A stretch of 64,000 bases of DNA from assembly GCF_900115045.1 (NCBI RefSeq), contig NZ_FOVC01000001.1, positions 686,465-750,464 of the forward strand, written 5' to 3'. The stretch is from Izhakiella capsodis (lineage in GTDB: Bacteria; Pseudomonadota; Gammaproteobacteria; Enterobacterales; Enterobacteriaceae). The position numbers and the translations under genes were made by a program. Below, one piece after another: positions 53,844 through 62,825 of the stretch; positions within the stretch are counted from its first letter, which is position 1, and each line of letters begins with the position of its first letter. A model generated the notes under the pieces. It was not told the origin of the DNA and did no database searches. It saw nothing but the letters and a program-made list of their open reading frames with translations.

Positions 53844-54845
53844 GTGATCGTTGACAACCTCCCCCTGACAGACCTTCATCGTCATCTTGATGGCAATATC
53901 CGTGCGCAAACAATCCTGGACTTGGGACGAGAGTTCAATGTTAACCTGCCGGCAGCCAACCTGGCGAGTTTACGCCCCCACGTGCAGGTTACCGGAAGTG
54001 AACCCGACTTAGTGAGCTTCCTCAATAAACTAGACTGGGGCGTAAAAGTGTTGGGATCGCTTGAAGCCTGCCGCCGGGTAGCTATAGAGAACGTTGAGGA
54101 TGCTGCACGGGCGGGTATTCATTATGCGGAGTTGCGCTTCTCTCCTGGCTATATGGCGATGACGCATAACCTGCCGGTTAGCGGCGTGGTGGAGGCCATT
54201 GCCGACGGCATCAAAAGCGCCAGACGCCAGTATCAGATCGAGGTACGCCTGATTGGTATCATGAGCCGGACCTTTGGTGAAGAAGCCTGCCTGCAAGAAC
54301 TGGAGGGTCTGCTGGCCCATCGCGATGCAATCACTGCCGTTGACCTTGCCGGCGACGAACTCGGTTTCCCCGGAAGCGAGTTCCTGACACATTTTAATCG
54401 CGCTCGCGATGCAGGTTTTCACGTGACAATCCACGCGGGAGAAGCGGCCGGCGCCGAGAGCATCTGGCAAGCTATCCGCGAGCTGGGCGCCGAACGCATA
54501 GGGCACGGCGTCAGGGCTATTGACGATCCTGCCCTGATGGATTTTCTCGCTGAACAGGGTATCGGCATTGAATCCTGCCTGACGTCGAACATTCAAACCA
54601 ACACCGTCCCGTCACTGGCTTCACATCCGCTGAGACAATTCCTCGACCACGGGATACTGGCCACGCTGAACACTGACGATCCTGCGGTTCAGGGCATCGA
54701 GCTACCCCATGAATATCAGGTTGCAGCGCCCAGCGCCGGGCTGTCAGCAGCACATATTCGCCAGGCGCAGGAAAATGGCCTGACAATTGCTTTCCTCAGT
54801 GAAGTGGAAAAGCAAGCATTGCGCCAACGCGTTTCCACCGGTTGA
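53844..54845 (+). CDS. add: Adenosine deaminase
   Basis: Zinc enzyme turning adenosine and deoxyadenosine into inosine forms. The 333-residue product has the zinc/substrate motifs LHRHLDGN (~11-18), HAGEAAGAESIW, RIGHGVRA, SCLTSNIQT and LNTDDPAV. Start is GTG at 53844, giving MIVDNLPLTDLHRHL, aligned with the E. coli start. Confidence 0.96.
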   Translation: MIVDNLPLTDLHRHLDGNIRAQTILDLGREFNVNLPAANLASLRPHVQVTGSEPDLVSFLNKLDWGVKVLGSLEACRRVAIENVEDAARAGIHYAELRFSPGYMAMTHNLPVSGVVEAIADGIKSARRQYQIEVRLIGIMSRTFGEEACLQELEGLLAHRDAITAVDLAGDELGFPGSEFLTHFNRARDAGFHVTIHAGEAAGAESIWQAIRELGAERIGHGVRAIDDPALMDFLAEQGIGIESCLTSNIQTNTVPSLASHPLRQFLDHGILATLNTDDPAVQGIELPHEYQVAAPSAGLSAAHIRQAQENGLTIAFLSEVEKQALRQRVSTG

Positions 54846-54850
54846 CGATT

Positions 54851-54878
54851 GAAAAAGCCTCCCTGCACATCAGGGAGG
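54851..54878. terminator. Terminator between add and ydgJ
   Basis: CCTCCCTG-CACAT-CAGGGAGG; reading leftwards it is followed by CTTTTTC, which suits termination of ydgJ. It also lies just after add. Confidence 0.75.
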
Positions 54879-54936
54879 TAAAAATTACTTTCCTTTTCTG
54901 GGCGCGCACTTCACGCAGCCGCTCTGTTTACGGCGA

Positions 54937-55977
54937 TTATTTACAGGAAAGCGTCTGACGCTTTTCCACAGACTGCAAGCCAAGCTCAATCAATTCCATT
55001 ACCTGAATGGCTTCTTCAGCGCTAACCGGATTGGCACCATCCCCTTTAATTGCGTCACGAATTGCAGCATAGTACGCCGGGTAGTTGCCAGGGATTGTTA
55101 ACAGGCTTTTCTCAATCACCTGATCCCCCTCGATCAGCGTCAACACGCCGTCTCGCATATCATACCCCCATTCCGTCTGCGGTGGTCGGGCACCAGATTT
55201 AAGGCTGTCTTCCTGCGGATCAAGGCCAAACTTCACGTAGCTCCCACGGGTGCCATGAAGCTGGTAACGCGCTGACTCGGCGGCCACCAGCATGCTCGCA
55301 TGTAAAATCACGCGCTTTTGCGGATAGATTAACACCGCGTGAAAATAGTCGGTTGTTTGTGCCCCGGGACGCAGCTCTGTCATATCGACATTAATGGCTA
55401 CCGGTGAGCCGAACAACTGAAGAGCCTGATCTAACAGATGCGGCCCAAGATCGAACCAGAGGCCGCTGCCCACGCCTTTTTGTTCACGCCAGCGCTGACG
55501 CACCTCCGGGCGAAAGCGATCAAAGTGCGATTCAAAATAGCAAATTTCACCCAAAGTACCTTCATCCAGCAAGTGCTTAACCGTCATAAAATCACTGTCC
55601 CAGCGGCGGTTGTGGAACACCGAAAGCAACAATCCTTTCGACTGTGCCAGGGCATTTAACTCATAAGCTTGTGACAGTGTAACAGTGAAAGGTTTATCAA
55701 CCACCACGTGCTTACCGGCATTCAAAGCGGCTTTTGCCAGTGGAAAATGGCTATCATTCGGCGTTGGAATAACGATGACCTGCAGAGAAGGATCGTCAAA
55801 TAACGTCTGCGGATCGGATTCGACCCTGACTGATGGCCAGTCCGCATGAACTTTTGCAGCATCGCTGCTGGATATAGCCGCCAGCTCCATTCCGGAGGTT
55901 CCGGCAATTAATGGGGCGTGAAACGTTTTGCTGGCAAAGCCGTACCCTACCAGACCAACACGAATTTTGTCGCTCAT
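54937..55977 (-). CDS. ydgJ: Gfo/Idh/MocA family oxidoreductase YdgJ
   Basis: The 346-residue product has an N-terminal NAD(P) Rossmann motif GLVGYGFASKTFHAPL, the family lysine motif VVDKPFTVTL (~93-102) and the C-terminal sheet domain with WFDLGPHLLDQAL. It is a sugar- or cyclitol-type dehydrogenase; E. coli YdgJ is the nearest relative and its substrate is not firmly known. AGGAGT RBS. Confidence 0.94.
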   Translation of the reverse strand: MSDKIRVGLVGYGFASKTFHAPLIAGTSGMELAAISSSDAAKVHADWPSVRVESDPQTLFDDPSLQVIVIPTPNDSHFPLAKAALNAGKHVVVDKPFTVTLSQAYELNALAQSKGLLLSVFHNRRWDSDFMTVKHLLDEGTLGEICYFESHFDRFRPEVRQRWREQKGVGSGLWFDLGPHLLDQALQLFGSPVAINVDMTELRPGAQTTDYFHAVLIYPQKRVILHASMLVAAESARYQLHGTRGSYVKFGLDPQEDSLKSGARPPQTEWGYDMRDGVLTLIEGDQVIEKSLLTIPGNYPAYYAAIRDAIKGDGANPVSAEEAIQVMELIELGLQSVEKRQTLSCK

Positions 55978-56493
55978 TTTGACTCCTCTCGTTCTCTATC
56001 CGATTGATTAAAGTTGAAAGTGCGATGCAGAACAAGGCCGAATACGCTGAAAGTTTATTCTTGTGCCCATTGAGCACAGCGGGACAAATGCCAAAAACCA
56101 AAAGATGTTGATTACAATCGCCATCATCAGCACTGACAGGTGTGCTGCACCTTAACTACACGTCTCTACCGCACAATAGCCACGCCAGAAAAATGTCTGT
56201 TTACAGTCGAAGTCTGATTGTGAATAGCGATAGTTAAATAGGAGGAGCGGCACAAATAGTAATCGCCATCCCTTTCGCAATATTATAAAAATGTTGAAAA
56301 AATGAAATTACGATAAAAAGCATGATGAATCTGTGTCTAAAGATTGACCTGTGAGAATACCCAGTACCACTTTTCCTAACAGCAGAGTTATTAGGCTAAG
56401 AAAATCGATGCATCCGGCTGCCTTTTCAGAAGCATTATGAGCAATTTGTTTTAATCAGGTTTCAGGTTTCTTGATTAAAATGAGAGTCGGGTT
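55978..56493. other. Intergenic region between ydgJ and cnu
   Basis: About 500 AT-rich bases. E. coli carries the 41-codon blr gene here; no comparable frame is present. Only very short ORFs are seen, such as MLITIAIISTDRCAAP at 56104. An AT-rich tract of this kind upstream of cnu would suit H-NS-type silencing (inference). Confidence 0.5.
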
Positions 56494-56550
56494 ATGTCTT
56501 TCTCCTATCTTTATGATTTCTACTACCAGGACAATCTATCAACATCATGA
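56494..56550 (+). CDS. Possible upstream ORF coupled to cnu
   Basis: An 18-codon frame, MSFSYLYDFYYQDNLSTS, ends in a TGA that overlaps the cnu ATG (ATGA). It holds four Tyr and three Phe. cnu itself has no RBS at normal distance (AGGA is ~16 bases upstream), so cnu translation may depend on this frame. GAGAGTCGGG lies before its ATG. Confidence 0.38.
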   Translation: MSFSYLYDFYYQDNLSTS

Positions 56551-56762
56551 CAGCTCAAGATTTTCTTTTAACATTTCGCAAAATTAACAATTACGACAAC
56601 TTAGAAAAACTTTTCGATCGTCTTAATTATTCTCTGACTGATGACAAGGACATTATCAATATGTATCGCGCTGCCGATCATCGACGCGCTGAGCTTGTTT
56701 CAGGCGGCAGGCTGTTTAATTTGGGCCAGGTGCCGAAATCTGTCTGGCGCTATGTCATCTAA
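56547..56762 (+). CDS. cnu: H-NS/StpA partner and oriC-binding nucleoid protein Cnu
   Basis: The 71-residue Hha-family product is nearly identical in pattern to E. coli Cnu (YdgT): FRKINNYDNLEKLFDRLNY and NMYRAADHRRAELVSGGRLF, ending VPKSVWRYVI. It binds H-NS and StpA to strengthen silencing of acquired genes. Located between ydgJ and ydgK as in E. coli. Confidence 0.95.
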   Translation: MTAQDFLLTFRKINNYDNLEKLFDRLNYSLTDDKDIINMYRAADHRRAELVSGGRLFNLGQVPKSVWRYVI

Positions 56763-56860
56763 ATTTCTCTGCCTGATGAATTTTACAAAAAATCACGTAT
56801 AATCGCGCCTCTGCTTTTCAACAGTCAACATTTCCATGCTGCGGACCATGAGGGTTTGTT

Positions 56861-57301
56861 GTGAAAATAGAATCTGCGCCGCGTATTGGTGGCTGGTTGT
56901 GGTTGCCCTTTATATGGCTGGTTCTGACGCTGCTTACCAGCACGTTAGTGATGGGGCATTATGTCGCCTGGCTGCTGAATAACCCGATCTGGCACAATCT
57001 GTTCAGTCAATCACATACTCTGTTGATTCAGATAGCCGCTACGCTGGTGACAGCGGCTGGCATGTGGATTTACAGCGCCTGGGTTACCTGGTTATTTTAT
57101 CAGCGCTCCAGCCGGCTGCCGCGTCATTACATCATATGGCTACTATTGACGATTGCGCTGTCGCTCAAAAGCTGGGCTTTATCGCCAGTAAGTGAGGCCA
57201 TCGCCACGCGAAACCTGCTGATTTCTTTGTTGGCTGCCGCTCTTTTTGCTGTTTATTTACGGCGTTCAAAAAGAGCCAAAACGACCTTTATTGAACCTTA
57301 G
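56861..57301 (+). CDS. ydgK: DUF2569 membrane protein YdgK
   Basis: The 146-residue product has four hydrophobic segments (LWLPFIWLVLTLLTSTLV; LLIQIAATLVTAAGMWIY; HYIIWLLLTIALSLKSW; LLISLLAAALFAVYL) and the DUF2569 start PRIGGWLWLP. Start is GTG. Function unknown; it precedes rsxA in the same direction with a 120-base gap, as in E. coli. Confidence 0.9.
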   Translation: MKIESAPRIGGWLWLPFIWLVLTLLTSTLVMGHYVAWLLNNPIWHNLFSQSHTLLIQIAATLVTAAGMWIYSAWVTWLFYQRSSRLPRHYIIWLLLTIALSLKSWALSPVSEAIATRNLLISLLAAALFAVYLRRSKRAKTTFIEP

Positions 57302-57421
57302 CCATACGTGTTTATTCAATAGTGCTTTCTGAGAGGGTTTACGGATTAACCTTGGTATTGCGCGGTTGTGCCCGGCAGTGGGATGGCCGATAATAACCGC
57401 TTTTGTTGTTCAGGCTAAACC

Positions 57422-58003
57422 ATGACCGAATACCTGCTGTTATTTGTTGGCACCGTGTTGGTGAATAATTTCGTCCTGGTGAAGTTCCTCGGGCTTTGCC
57501 CTTTTATGGGCGTTTCCAAAAAGCTGGAAACGGCAATCGGCATGGGGCTCGCCACAACCTTTGTGATTACTCTGGCCTCGATTTGTGCATGGCTGGTCAA
57601 TCATCTGATTCTTGTTCCCCTCGATCTCACCTACCTGCGCACTATGGCTTATATCCTGGTGATCGCGGTCGTCGTACAATTTACCGAGATGGTGGTACGT
57701 AAAACCAGCCCCGGTCTTTATCGCCTGTTGGGCATCTTCCTGCCATTGATTACCACTAACTGTGCCGTGTTGGCCGTTCCGTTGCTGAGCGTAAATCTCA
57801 GTCACAGCTTCTTGCAGGCATCAGTATTTGGCTTCAGCGCATCCATTGGCTTTTCACTGGTCATGGTGCTATTTGCCGGCCTGCGTGAGCGGCTGGTTCT
57901 GGCTGATGTGCCTGCTCCGTTTAAAGGAAATTCTATTGCACTGATTACCGCCGGGTTGATGGCCCTGGCCTTCATGGGCTTCAGCGGGTTGGTGAAATTC
58001 TGA
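57422..58003 (+). CDS. rsxA: Electron transport complex subunit RsxA
   Basis: Integral membrane subunit of the Rsx (Rnf-type) complex, which in E. coli keeps SoxR reduced. The 193-residue product has six membrane segments, starts MTEYLLLFVGTVLVNNFVLV and contains KFLGLCPFMGV and ITTNCAVLAVPLL, the two half-membrane cysteine motifs shared with RsxE. Its stop overlaps the rsxB start (TGATG). Confidence 0.97.
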   Translation: MTEYLLLFVGTVLVNNFVLVKFLGLCPFMGVSKKLETAIGMGLATTFVITLASICAWLVNHLILVPLDLTYLRTMAYILVIAVVVQFTEMVVRKTSPGLYRLLGIFLPLITTNCAVLAVPLLSVNLSHSFLQASVFGFSASIGFSLVMVLFAGLRERLVLADVPAPFKGNSIALITAGLMALAFMGFSGLVKF

Positions 58004-58581
58004 TGGCCGCAATCTGGATCGCTGTTGTGGTACTCAGTGCACTGGGCCTGTTTTTTGGCGCCCTACTCGGCTATGCTTCCCGTCGATTTAAAGTTGAAGA
58101 CGATCCCATCGTCGAGCAAATCGATGCACTTTTACCACAGAGTCAGTGCGGCCAGTGTGGCTATCCCGGCTGCCGCCCCTATGCAAACGCGGTGGGTAAC
58201 AATGGCGAGGCAATTAATAAATGCGCCCCCGGTGGCGAGCAAACCATGCTTAAGCTGGCGGCGCTGCTCAATGTTGAGGCACAGCCGATTGATGGCGATG
58301 ACGAAGCGCGTGAGCCGCTAAGGAAAGTCGCCTGGATCGATGAAGCCAATTGCATTGGCTGCACCAAATGCATTCAGGCTTGTCCGGTCGATGCGATTAT
58401 AGGCGCCACCCGTGCCATGCATACTGTGCTTAGCGATGCATGTACTGGCTGCGACCTCTGTGTTGCACCTTGCCCAACTGACTGCATTGAAATGCGGCCA
58501 GTTGCCGTCACCCCTGCTAACTGGAAATGGAACTTAGAGACTATTCCAGTAAAAGTAATCCCTGCGGATTGTCATGCTTAA
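58003..58581 (+). CDS. rsxB: Electron transport complex ferredoxin subunit RsxB
   Basis: Peripheral Fe-S subunit with an N-terminal membrane anchor (AAIWIAVVVLSALGLFFGALLGY). A CGQCGYPGC...C cluster motif at ~47-75 is followed by two 4Fe-4S ferredoxin motifs, CIGCTKCIQACP (~113) and CTGCDLCVAPCP (~143). 192 residues, family length. Overlaps rsxC by eight bases. Confidence 0.97.
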   Translation: MAAIWIAVVVLSALGLFFGALLGYASRRFKVEDDPIVEQIDALLPQSQCGQCGYPGCRPYANAVGNNGEAINKCAPGGEQTMLKLAALLNVEAQPIDGDDEAREPLRKVAWIDEANCIGCTKCIQACPVDAIIGATRAMHTVLSDACTGCDLCVAPCPTDCIEMRPVAVTPANWKWNLETIPVKVIPADCHA

Positions 58582-60427
58582 ACAACTTAATCTGTTCAAA
58601 AAAAAACGCATCTGGGATTTTGAAGGCGGCATTCATCCGCCTGAAATGAAAACGCAGTCAAACAGTAGGCCTTTGCGTCAGCTGCCGCTAGCATCGCGCT
58701 TTATTATTCCGTTGAAACAACATATCGGACAAGATGGCGAGATCTGCGTTAAGCCTGGCGATAAAGTGCTGCGTGGCCAGCCTCTGACCTTCGGCAAGGA
58801 TCGAATGTTGCCGGTGCATGCGCCGACTTCTGGTGTCATCGAGGCCATAGCTTACCATATGACGGCACATCCCTCAGGGCTGAGTGAATTCTGTATTTTT
58901 CTTGAAGCGGACGGAGAGGATCGTTGGGCACCGCGTAATCCGCTGACAGATTATAAGTTGCGGCCACGTGCTGAGTTGATAACACATATTCATCAGGCTG
59001 GCATCGCCGGACTTGGCGGTGCCGGATTTCCTACCGCACTCAAATTGAACGGCGGCCGGAACAGCACCAGGACATTAATTATTAACGCTGCGGAGTGCGA
59101 GCCTTATATCACAGCTGACGACCGCCTGATGCAGGACTGCGCTGCAGAGGTTATAGAAGGTAGCCGTATTCTTGCCTGGATTTTACAGTCAGACCAGACA
59201 CTGATCGGCATTGAAGATAATAAACCCCAGGCCATCAAAGCATTGAAACAGGCTCTGGCCGGCAGCCATGATTTGCAGTTGCGCATTATCCCCACTAAAT
59301 ACCCGTCAGGTGGTGCAAAGCAACTGACAAAAATTCTCACGGGAATGGAAGTTCCCCACGGCGGGCGCTCATCTGATATCGGCGTGCTGATGCAAAACGT
59401 TGGCACGGCCTATGCCGTGAAGCGAGCAATTATCGATGGCGAAGCGCTGACGGAACGCGTAGTAACGCTCACTGGTGAGGCAATTGCACAACCGGGAAAC
59501 GTTTGGGGGCGGATGGGTACTCCAGTTAGCCATCTGCTACACCATGCCGGTTTTGCGCCGCAGGCTGAGCAGATGGTTATAATGGGTGGCCCGCTGATGG
59601 GCTTTACCTTATCAGCACTGGATGTGCCAGTGGTTAAGATAACCAACTGCCTGTTAGCCCCCTCCAGCGAAGAGATTGGTAAACCCCTGGCTGAGCAGTC
59701 CTGCATTCGATGCAGCGCCTGCGCCGACGTTTGCCCGGCAGCACTGCTTCCACAACAGCTGTACTGGTACAGCCGGGGTGGCGATCATGACAAAGCCCGC
59801 ATCCATCACCTTGATGATTGCATTGAATGTGGAGCCTGCGCTTACGTTTGTCCCAGCAATATCCCGCTGGTTCAGTATTATCGCCAGGAAAAAGCTGAGC
59901 TGAGGGCCATCGACCTTGACGCCAGACGCACCGCTGAGGCAAAGGCGCGTTTTGAAGCACGGAAAAACCGTCTCGGGCGTGAAAAAGAAGCCCGCGAGGC
60001 ACGCCATCAACAGGCAAAAACAACGGTCAGTGAGCGCGATCAGCAGGAGATAAGCGCCGCACTTGCACGTGTTAAAGCGAAGAATATTAAGCCTGATCAG
60101 CCAGTGATAGTACAGGCAGGAAGTTTGCCGGATAACAGCGCAATGATCATTCAGCGTCAGGCGCGTAAAGCTGAGGCATACGCTCGCCAGTCGGAAAAGC
60201 AGTCTCAGAAAGATCCTATCACCCGCCAAAGTAGCGATCCGCGTAAGGCGGCGGTAGAAGCCGCTATCGCCCGCGCTAAAGCAAAAAAAGCCGTGCCAGA
60301 ACTGCCGCAAGAGGAGCAACGTACCACACAGCCCTCCACCAGCGATCCGCGTAAGGCGGCGGTGGAAGCCGCTATCGCCCGCGCTAAAGCAAAAAAAGCC
60401 GCACAGCAACGAACTCAAGAGGAATAA
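58574..60427 (+). CDS. rsxC: Electron transport complex subunit RsxC
   Basis: NADH/FMN and Fe-S subunit. The 617-residue product has an RnfC N-terminal domain, a complex-I 51 kDa-like nucleotide segment GIAGLGGAGFPTALKLN (~142-158), two ferredoxin motifs CIRCSACADVCP (~377) and CIECGACAYVCP (~416), and a charged Ala/Lys-rich C-terminal tail holding two copies of a 20-residue unit (SDPRKAAVEAAIARAKAKKA). The tail is shorter than in E. coli (~740 residues in total), where more repeats occur. Confidence 0.96.
   Translation: MLKQLNLFKKKRIWDFEGGIHPPEMKTQSNSRPLRQLPLASRFIIPLKQHIGQDGEICVKPGDKVLRGQPLTFGKDRMLPVHAPTSGVIEAIAYHMTAHPSGLSEFCIFLEADGEDRWAPRNPLTDYKLRPRAELITHIHQAGIAGLGGAGFPTALKLNGGRNSTRTLIINAAECEPYITADDRLMQDCAAEVIEGSRILAWILQSDQTLIGIEDNKPQAIKALKQALAGSHDLQLRIIPTKYPSGGAKQLTKILTGMEVPHGGRSSDIGVLMQNVGTAYAVKRAIIDGEALTERVVTLTGEAIAQPGNVWGRMGTPVSHLLHHAGFAPQAEQMVIMGGPLMGFTLSALDVPVVKITNCLLAPSSEEIGKPLAEQSCIRCSACADVCPAALLPQQLYWYSRGGDHDKARIHHLDDCIECGACAYVCPSNIPLVQYYRQEKAELRAIDLDARRTAEAKARFEARKNRLGREKEAREARHQQAKTTVSERDQQEISAALARVKAKNIKPDQPVIVQAGSLPDNSAMIIQRQARKAEAYARQSEKQSQKDPITRQSSDPRKAAVEAAIARAKAKKAVPELPQEEQRTTQPSTSDPRKAAVEAAIARAKAKKAAQQRTQEE
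60233..60400 (+). repeat. 60-bp tandem-type repeat in the rsxC tail
   Basis: Two 60-base units (60233-60292 and 60341-60400) are identical but for one base (GTA/GTG) and are spaced 108 bases apart. They encode the same 20 residues. Such units vary in number between Rsx/RnfC homologues, and recombination between these near-identical copies could change tail length. Confidence 0.9.
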
Positions 60428-61486
60428 ATGGCGTTTCGTATCGCAAGCTCTCCCTATACCCACAACCACCGCAATACCGGTAAAATCATGCTGCTGGTCG
60501 TTATAGCCGCACTCCCCGGTATAGTGGCGCAGTGGTATTACTTTGGCTGGGGTAACCTGATACAAGTAGCGATCGCGATAGTTACCGCGCTGGCTTCAGA
60601 GGGGCTGGCATTAAGGCTACGCAGCAGTCCGGTGCTGCCAGGCTTGGGCGACTATTCAGCACTGTTAACCGCCCTGCTACTGGGAATAAGTATCCCAGCA
60701 CTTGCCCCCTGGTGGATGGTGGTTATTGGTACCGCTTTTGCGATTATTATTGCCAAGCAACTATACGGCGGGCTCGGTCAAAACCCTTTCAATCCGGCGA
60801 TGATAGGCTATGTTGTTCTGCTGATATCCTTCCCTGTACAGATGACCAGTTGGCTGCCACCCAGAGAACTTCAGGCATCAACGGTCGGCCTTGCCGATTC
60901 ACTGGCGGTGATATTCAGTGGTCATAGTCTTAACGGTGAGACGCTGCACCAACTGCGTGAAGGGATTGATGGTATTAGTCAAGCAACGCCACTGGATAAT
61001 TTTAAAACCGGATTGGCTACCGGCCATCACGCCGCTCAGCTGCTCACTCAGCCTATCTACAGCGGTGTACTGGCAGGGCCAGGCTGGCAATGGATCAACC
61101 TTGGTTTTCTTCTCGGCGGTCTGTTCTTACTTAGCCGGAATGCCATTCGCTGGCATATTCCACTCAGTTTTCTGCTATCGCTGACGATTTGCGCGACTAT
61201 TAGCTGGCTGATCGCACCCGATAAATTTATTTCGCCGCTGATTCATCTGTTTTCTGGCGCAACCATGCTTGGGGCATTTTTTATTGCCACCGATCCCGTA
61301 ACCGCCTCCACGACCAATAAAGGCCGCCTGATTTTTGGCGCTTTAATTGGCATGTTGGTGTGGTTGATTCGCAGTTTTGGCGGTTATCCTGATGGCGTAG
61401 CTTTTGCCGTTTTGCTGGCTAACATTACTGTGCCACTGATTGATTATTACACGCAGCCGCGCGTATACGGTCACAAAAAGGAGTAA
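60428..61486 (+). CDS. rsxD: Electron transport complex subunit RsxD
   Basis: Integral membrane flavoprotein subunit of 352 residues with ~8-10 membrane segments. It starts IASSPYTHNHRNTGKIMLLV and has LYGGLGQNPFNPAMIGY, and SGATM near 276-280, where the Thr carries covalent FMN in the family. The ATG directly follows the rsxC stop. Confidence 0.96.
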   Translation: MAFRIASSPYTHNHRNTGKIMLLVVIAALPGIVAQWYYFGWGNLIQVAIAIVTALASEGLALRLRSSPVLPGLGDYSALLTALLLGISIPALAPWWMVVIGTAFAIIIAKQLYGGLGQNPFNPAMIGYVVLLISFPVQMTSWLPPRELQASTVGLADSLAVIFSGHSLNGETLHQLREGIDGISQATPLDNFKTGLATGHHAAQLLTQPIYSGVLAGPGWQWINLGFLLGGLFLLSRNAIRWHIPLSFLLSLTICATISWLIAPDKFISPLIHLFSGATMLGAFFIATDPVTASTTNKGRLIFGALIGMLVWLIRSFGGYPDGVAFAVLLANITVPLIDYYTQPRVYGHKKE

Positions 61487-61488
61487 AT

Positions 61489-62112
61489 ATGCTGGATGTG
61501 ATCCGTAGAAATGGTGTTACGCTTGCGGTTTTTGCCGCCATCACCACCGGCATGACAGCAGTCATCAACGCAGTGACTAAACCCACTATCGCGCATCAGG
61601 CTGATCTGGCGCAGAAAGCGTTACTTGACCAGGTGGTTCCACCGGATATTTATGACAACCAGTTGCAACAGGAATGTTACGTTGTCACAAATAGAGCATT
61701 AGGGAATTTGAATCCTCACCACCTTTATCTTGCGCGTAAGAATGGCAAACCGGTAGCAGTGGCGCTCGAAACGACGGCATCTGATGGCTATTCCGGCAAC
61801 ATTCAGATGTTGGTTGGTGCCGATTTTAAGGGTAAGGTTCTGGGTACTCGCGTTGTTGAGCACCATGAAACACCAGGTCTGGGAGATAAGATTGATTTAC
61901 GTATCTCCAATTGGATCTTGTCTTTCGATGATAAAGTTATTCATGGCAGCGCCGACCCGCATTTTGCAGTAAAAAAGGATGGCGGTGACTTCGATCAGTT
62001 TACCGGGGCGACAATTACGCCGCGCGCGGTCGTTAACGCTGTAAAACGCACCACGCTTTATGTGGAAACCCTGCAACCTCAACTGAACTCACTAAAAGCC
62101 TGCGGAGAATAA
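61489..62112 (+). CDS. rsxG: Electron transport complex subunit RsxG
   Basis: The 207-residue product has one N-terminal membrane anchor and a periplasmic FMN-binding domain with FTGATITPRAVV (~171-182), whose threonine is the covalent FMN site. HHETPGLGDK is a conserved segment. Good AAGGAG RBS. Confidence 0.96.
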   Translation: MLDVIRRNGVTLAVFAAITTGMTAVINAVTKPTIAHQADLAQKALLDQVVPPDIYDNQLQQECYVVTNRALGNLNPHHLYLARKNGKPVAVALETTASDGYSGNIQMLVGADFKGKVLGTRVVEHHETPGLGDKIDLRISNWILSFDDKVIHGSADPHFAVKKDGGDFDQFTGATITPRAVVNAVKRTTLYVETLQPQLNSLKACGE

Positions 62113-62114
62113 TA

Positions 62115-62825
62115 ATGCGCCAAGCGAAGGAACTACTCATCGGCGGTTTGTGGAAGAATAATTCTGCGCTGGTGCAATTACTGGGTCTGTGCCCCCTGCT
62201 GGCGGTAACTTCCACGGCGACCAATGCATTAGGTCTGGGTCTGGCGACCACGCTGGTATTAACCTGCACTAACAGTGGGATCTCACTTTCACGCCGTTGG
62301 GTACCTTCAGAGATCCGCATTCCAGTTTACGTGATGATCATTGCCGCTGTAGTCAGTTGCGTACAGATGCTCATTGCAGCTTGGGCGCCGGAGTTAAATC
62401 AATCACTGGGGATTTTTATTCCCCTGATTGTCACAAACTGCATTGTCGTCGGCCGCGCGGAAGCGGTTGCATCTAAAAGCAGTGTTCCCCTTGCTGCACT
62501 GGACGGTATGGCGATCGGTCTTGGTGCGACCAGCGTGATGGTTGTACTGGGTTCGATTCGTGAAATTATCGGCAATGGTACAATCTTCAACGGTGCTGAT
62601 CAGCTGCTTGGTCCTTGGGCGAAAGTGCTGCGTATTCAGATTTTCCATTTTGACTCGCCGATGCTGCTGGCAATGCTGCCCCCGGGTGCCTTTATCGGAC
62701 TTGGCATGCTGCTGGCATGTAAATATTTGATCGACAAAAAAATGAAACAGCGAGCAGCACTGAGAGCTGAACAACGCTCAGAGTCAACCAGAGGACTGAA
62801 CGGACAAACGGGAAGCACTGCGTGA
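62115..62825 (+). CDS. rsxE: Electron transport complex subunit RsxE
   Basis: The 236-residue membrane protein is paralogous to RsxA: LLGLCPLLAVTSTATNALGLG and PLIVTNCIVVGRAEA carry the paired cysteine motifs. Six membrane segments and a polar C-terminal tail. Its stop overlaps the GTG start of nth by four bases, so nth is coupled to the complex operon. Confidence 0.96.
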   Translation: MRQAKELLIGGLWKNNSALVQLLGLCPLLAVTSTATNALGLGLATTLVLTCTNSGISLSRRWVPSEIRIPVYVMIIAAVVSCVQMLIAAWAPELNQSLGIFIPLIVTNCIVVGRAEAVASKSSVPLAALDGMAIGLGATSVMVVLGSIREIIGNGTIFNGADQLLGPWAKVLRIQIFHFDSPMLLAMLPPGAFIGLGMLLACKYLIDKKMKQRAALRAEQRSESTRGLNGQTGSTA

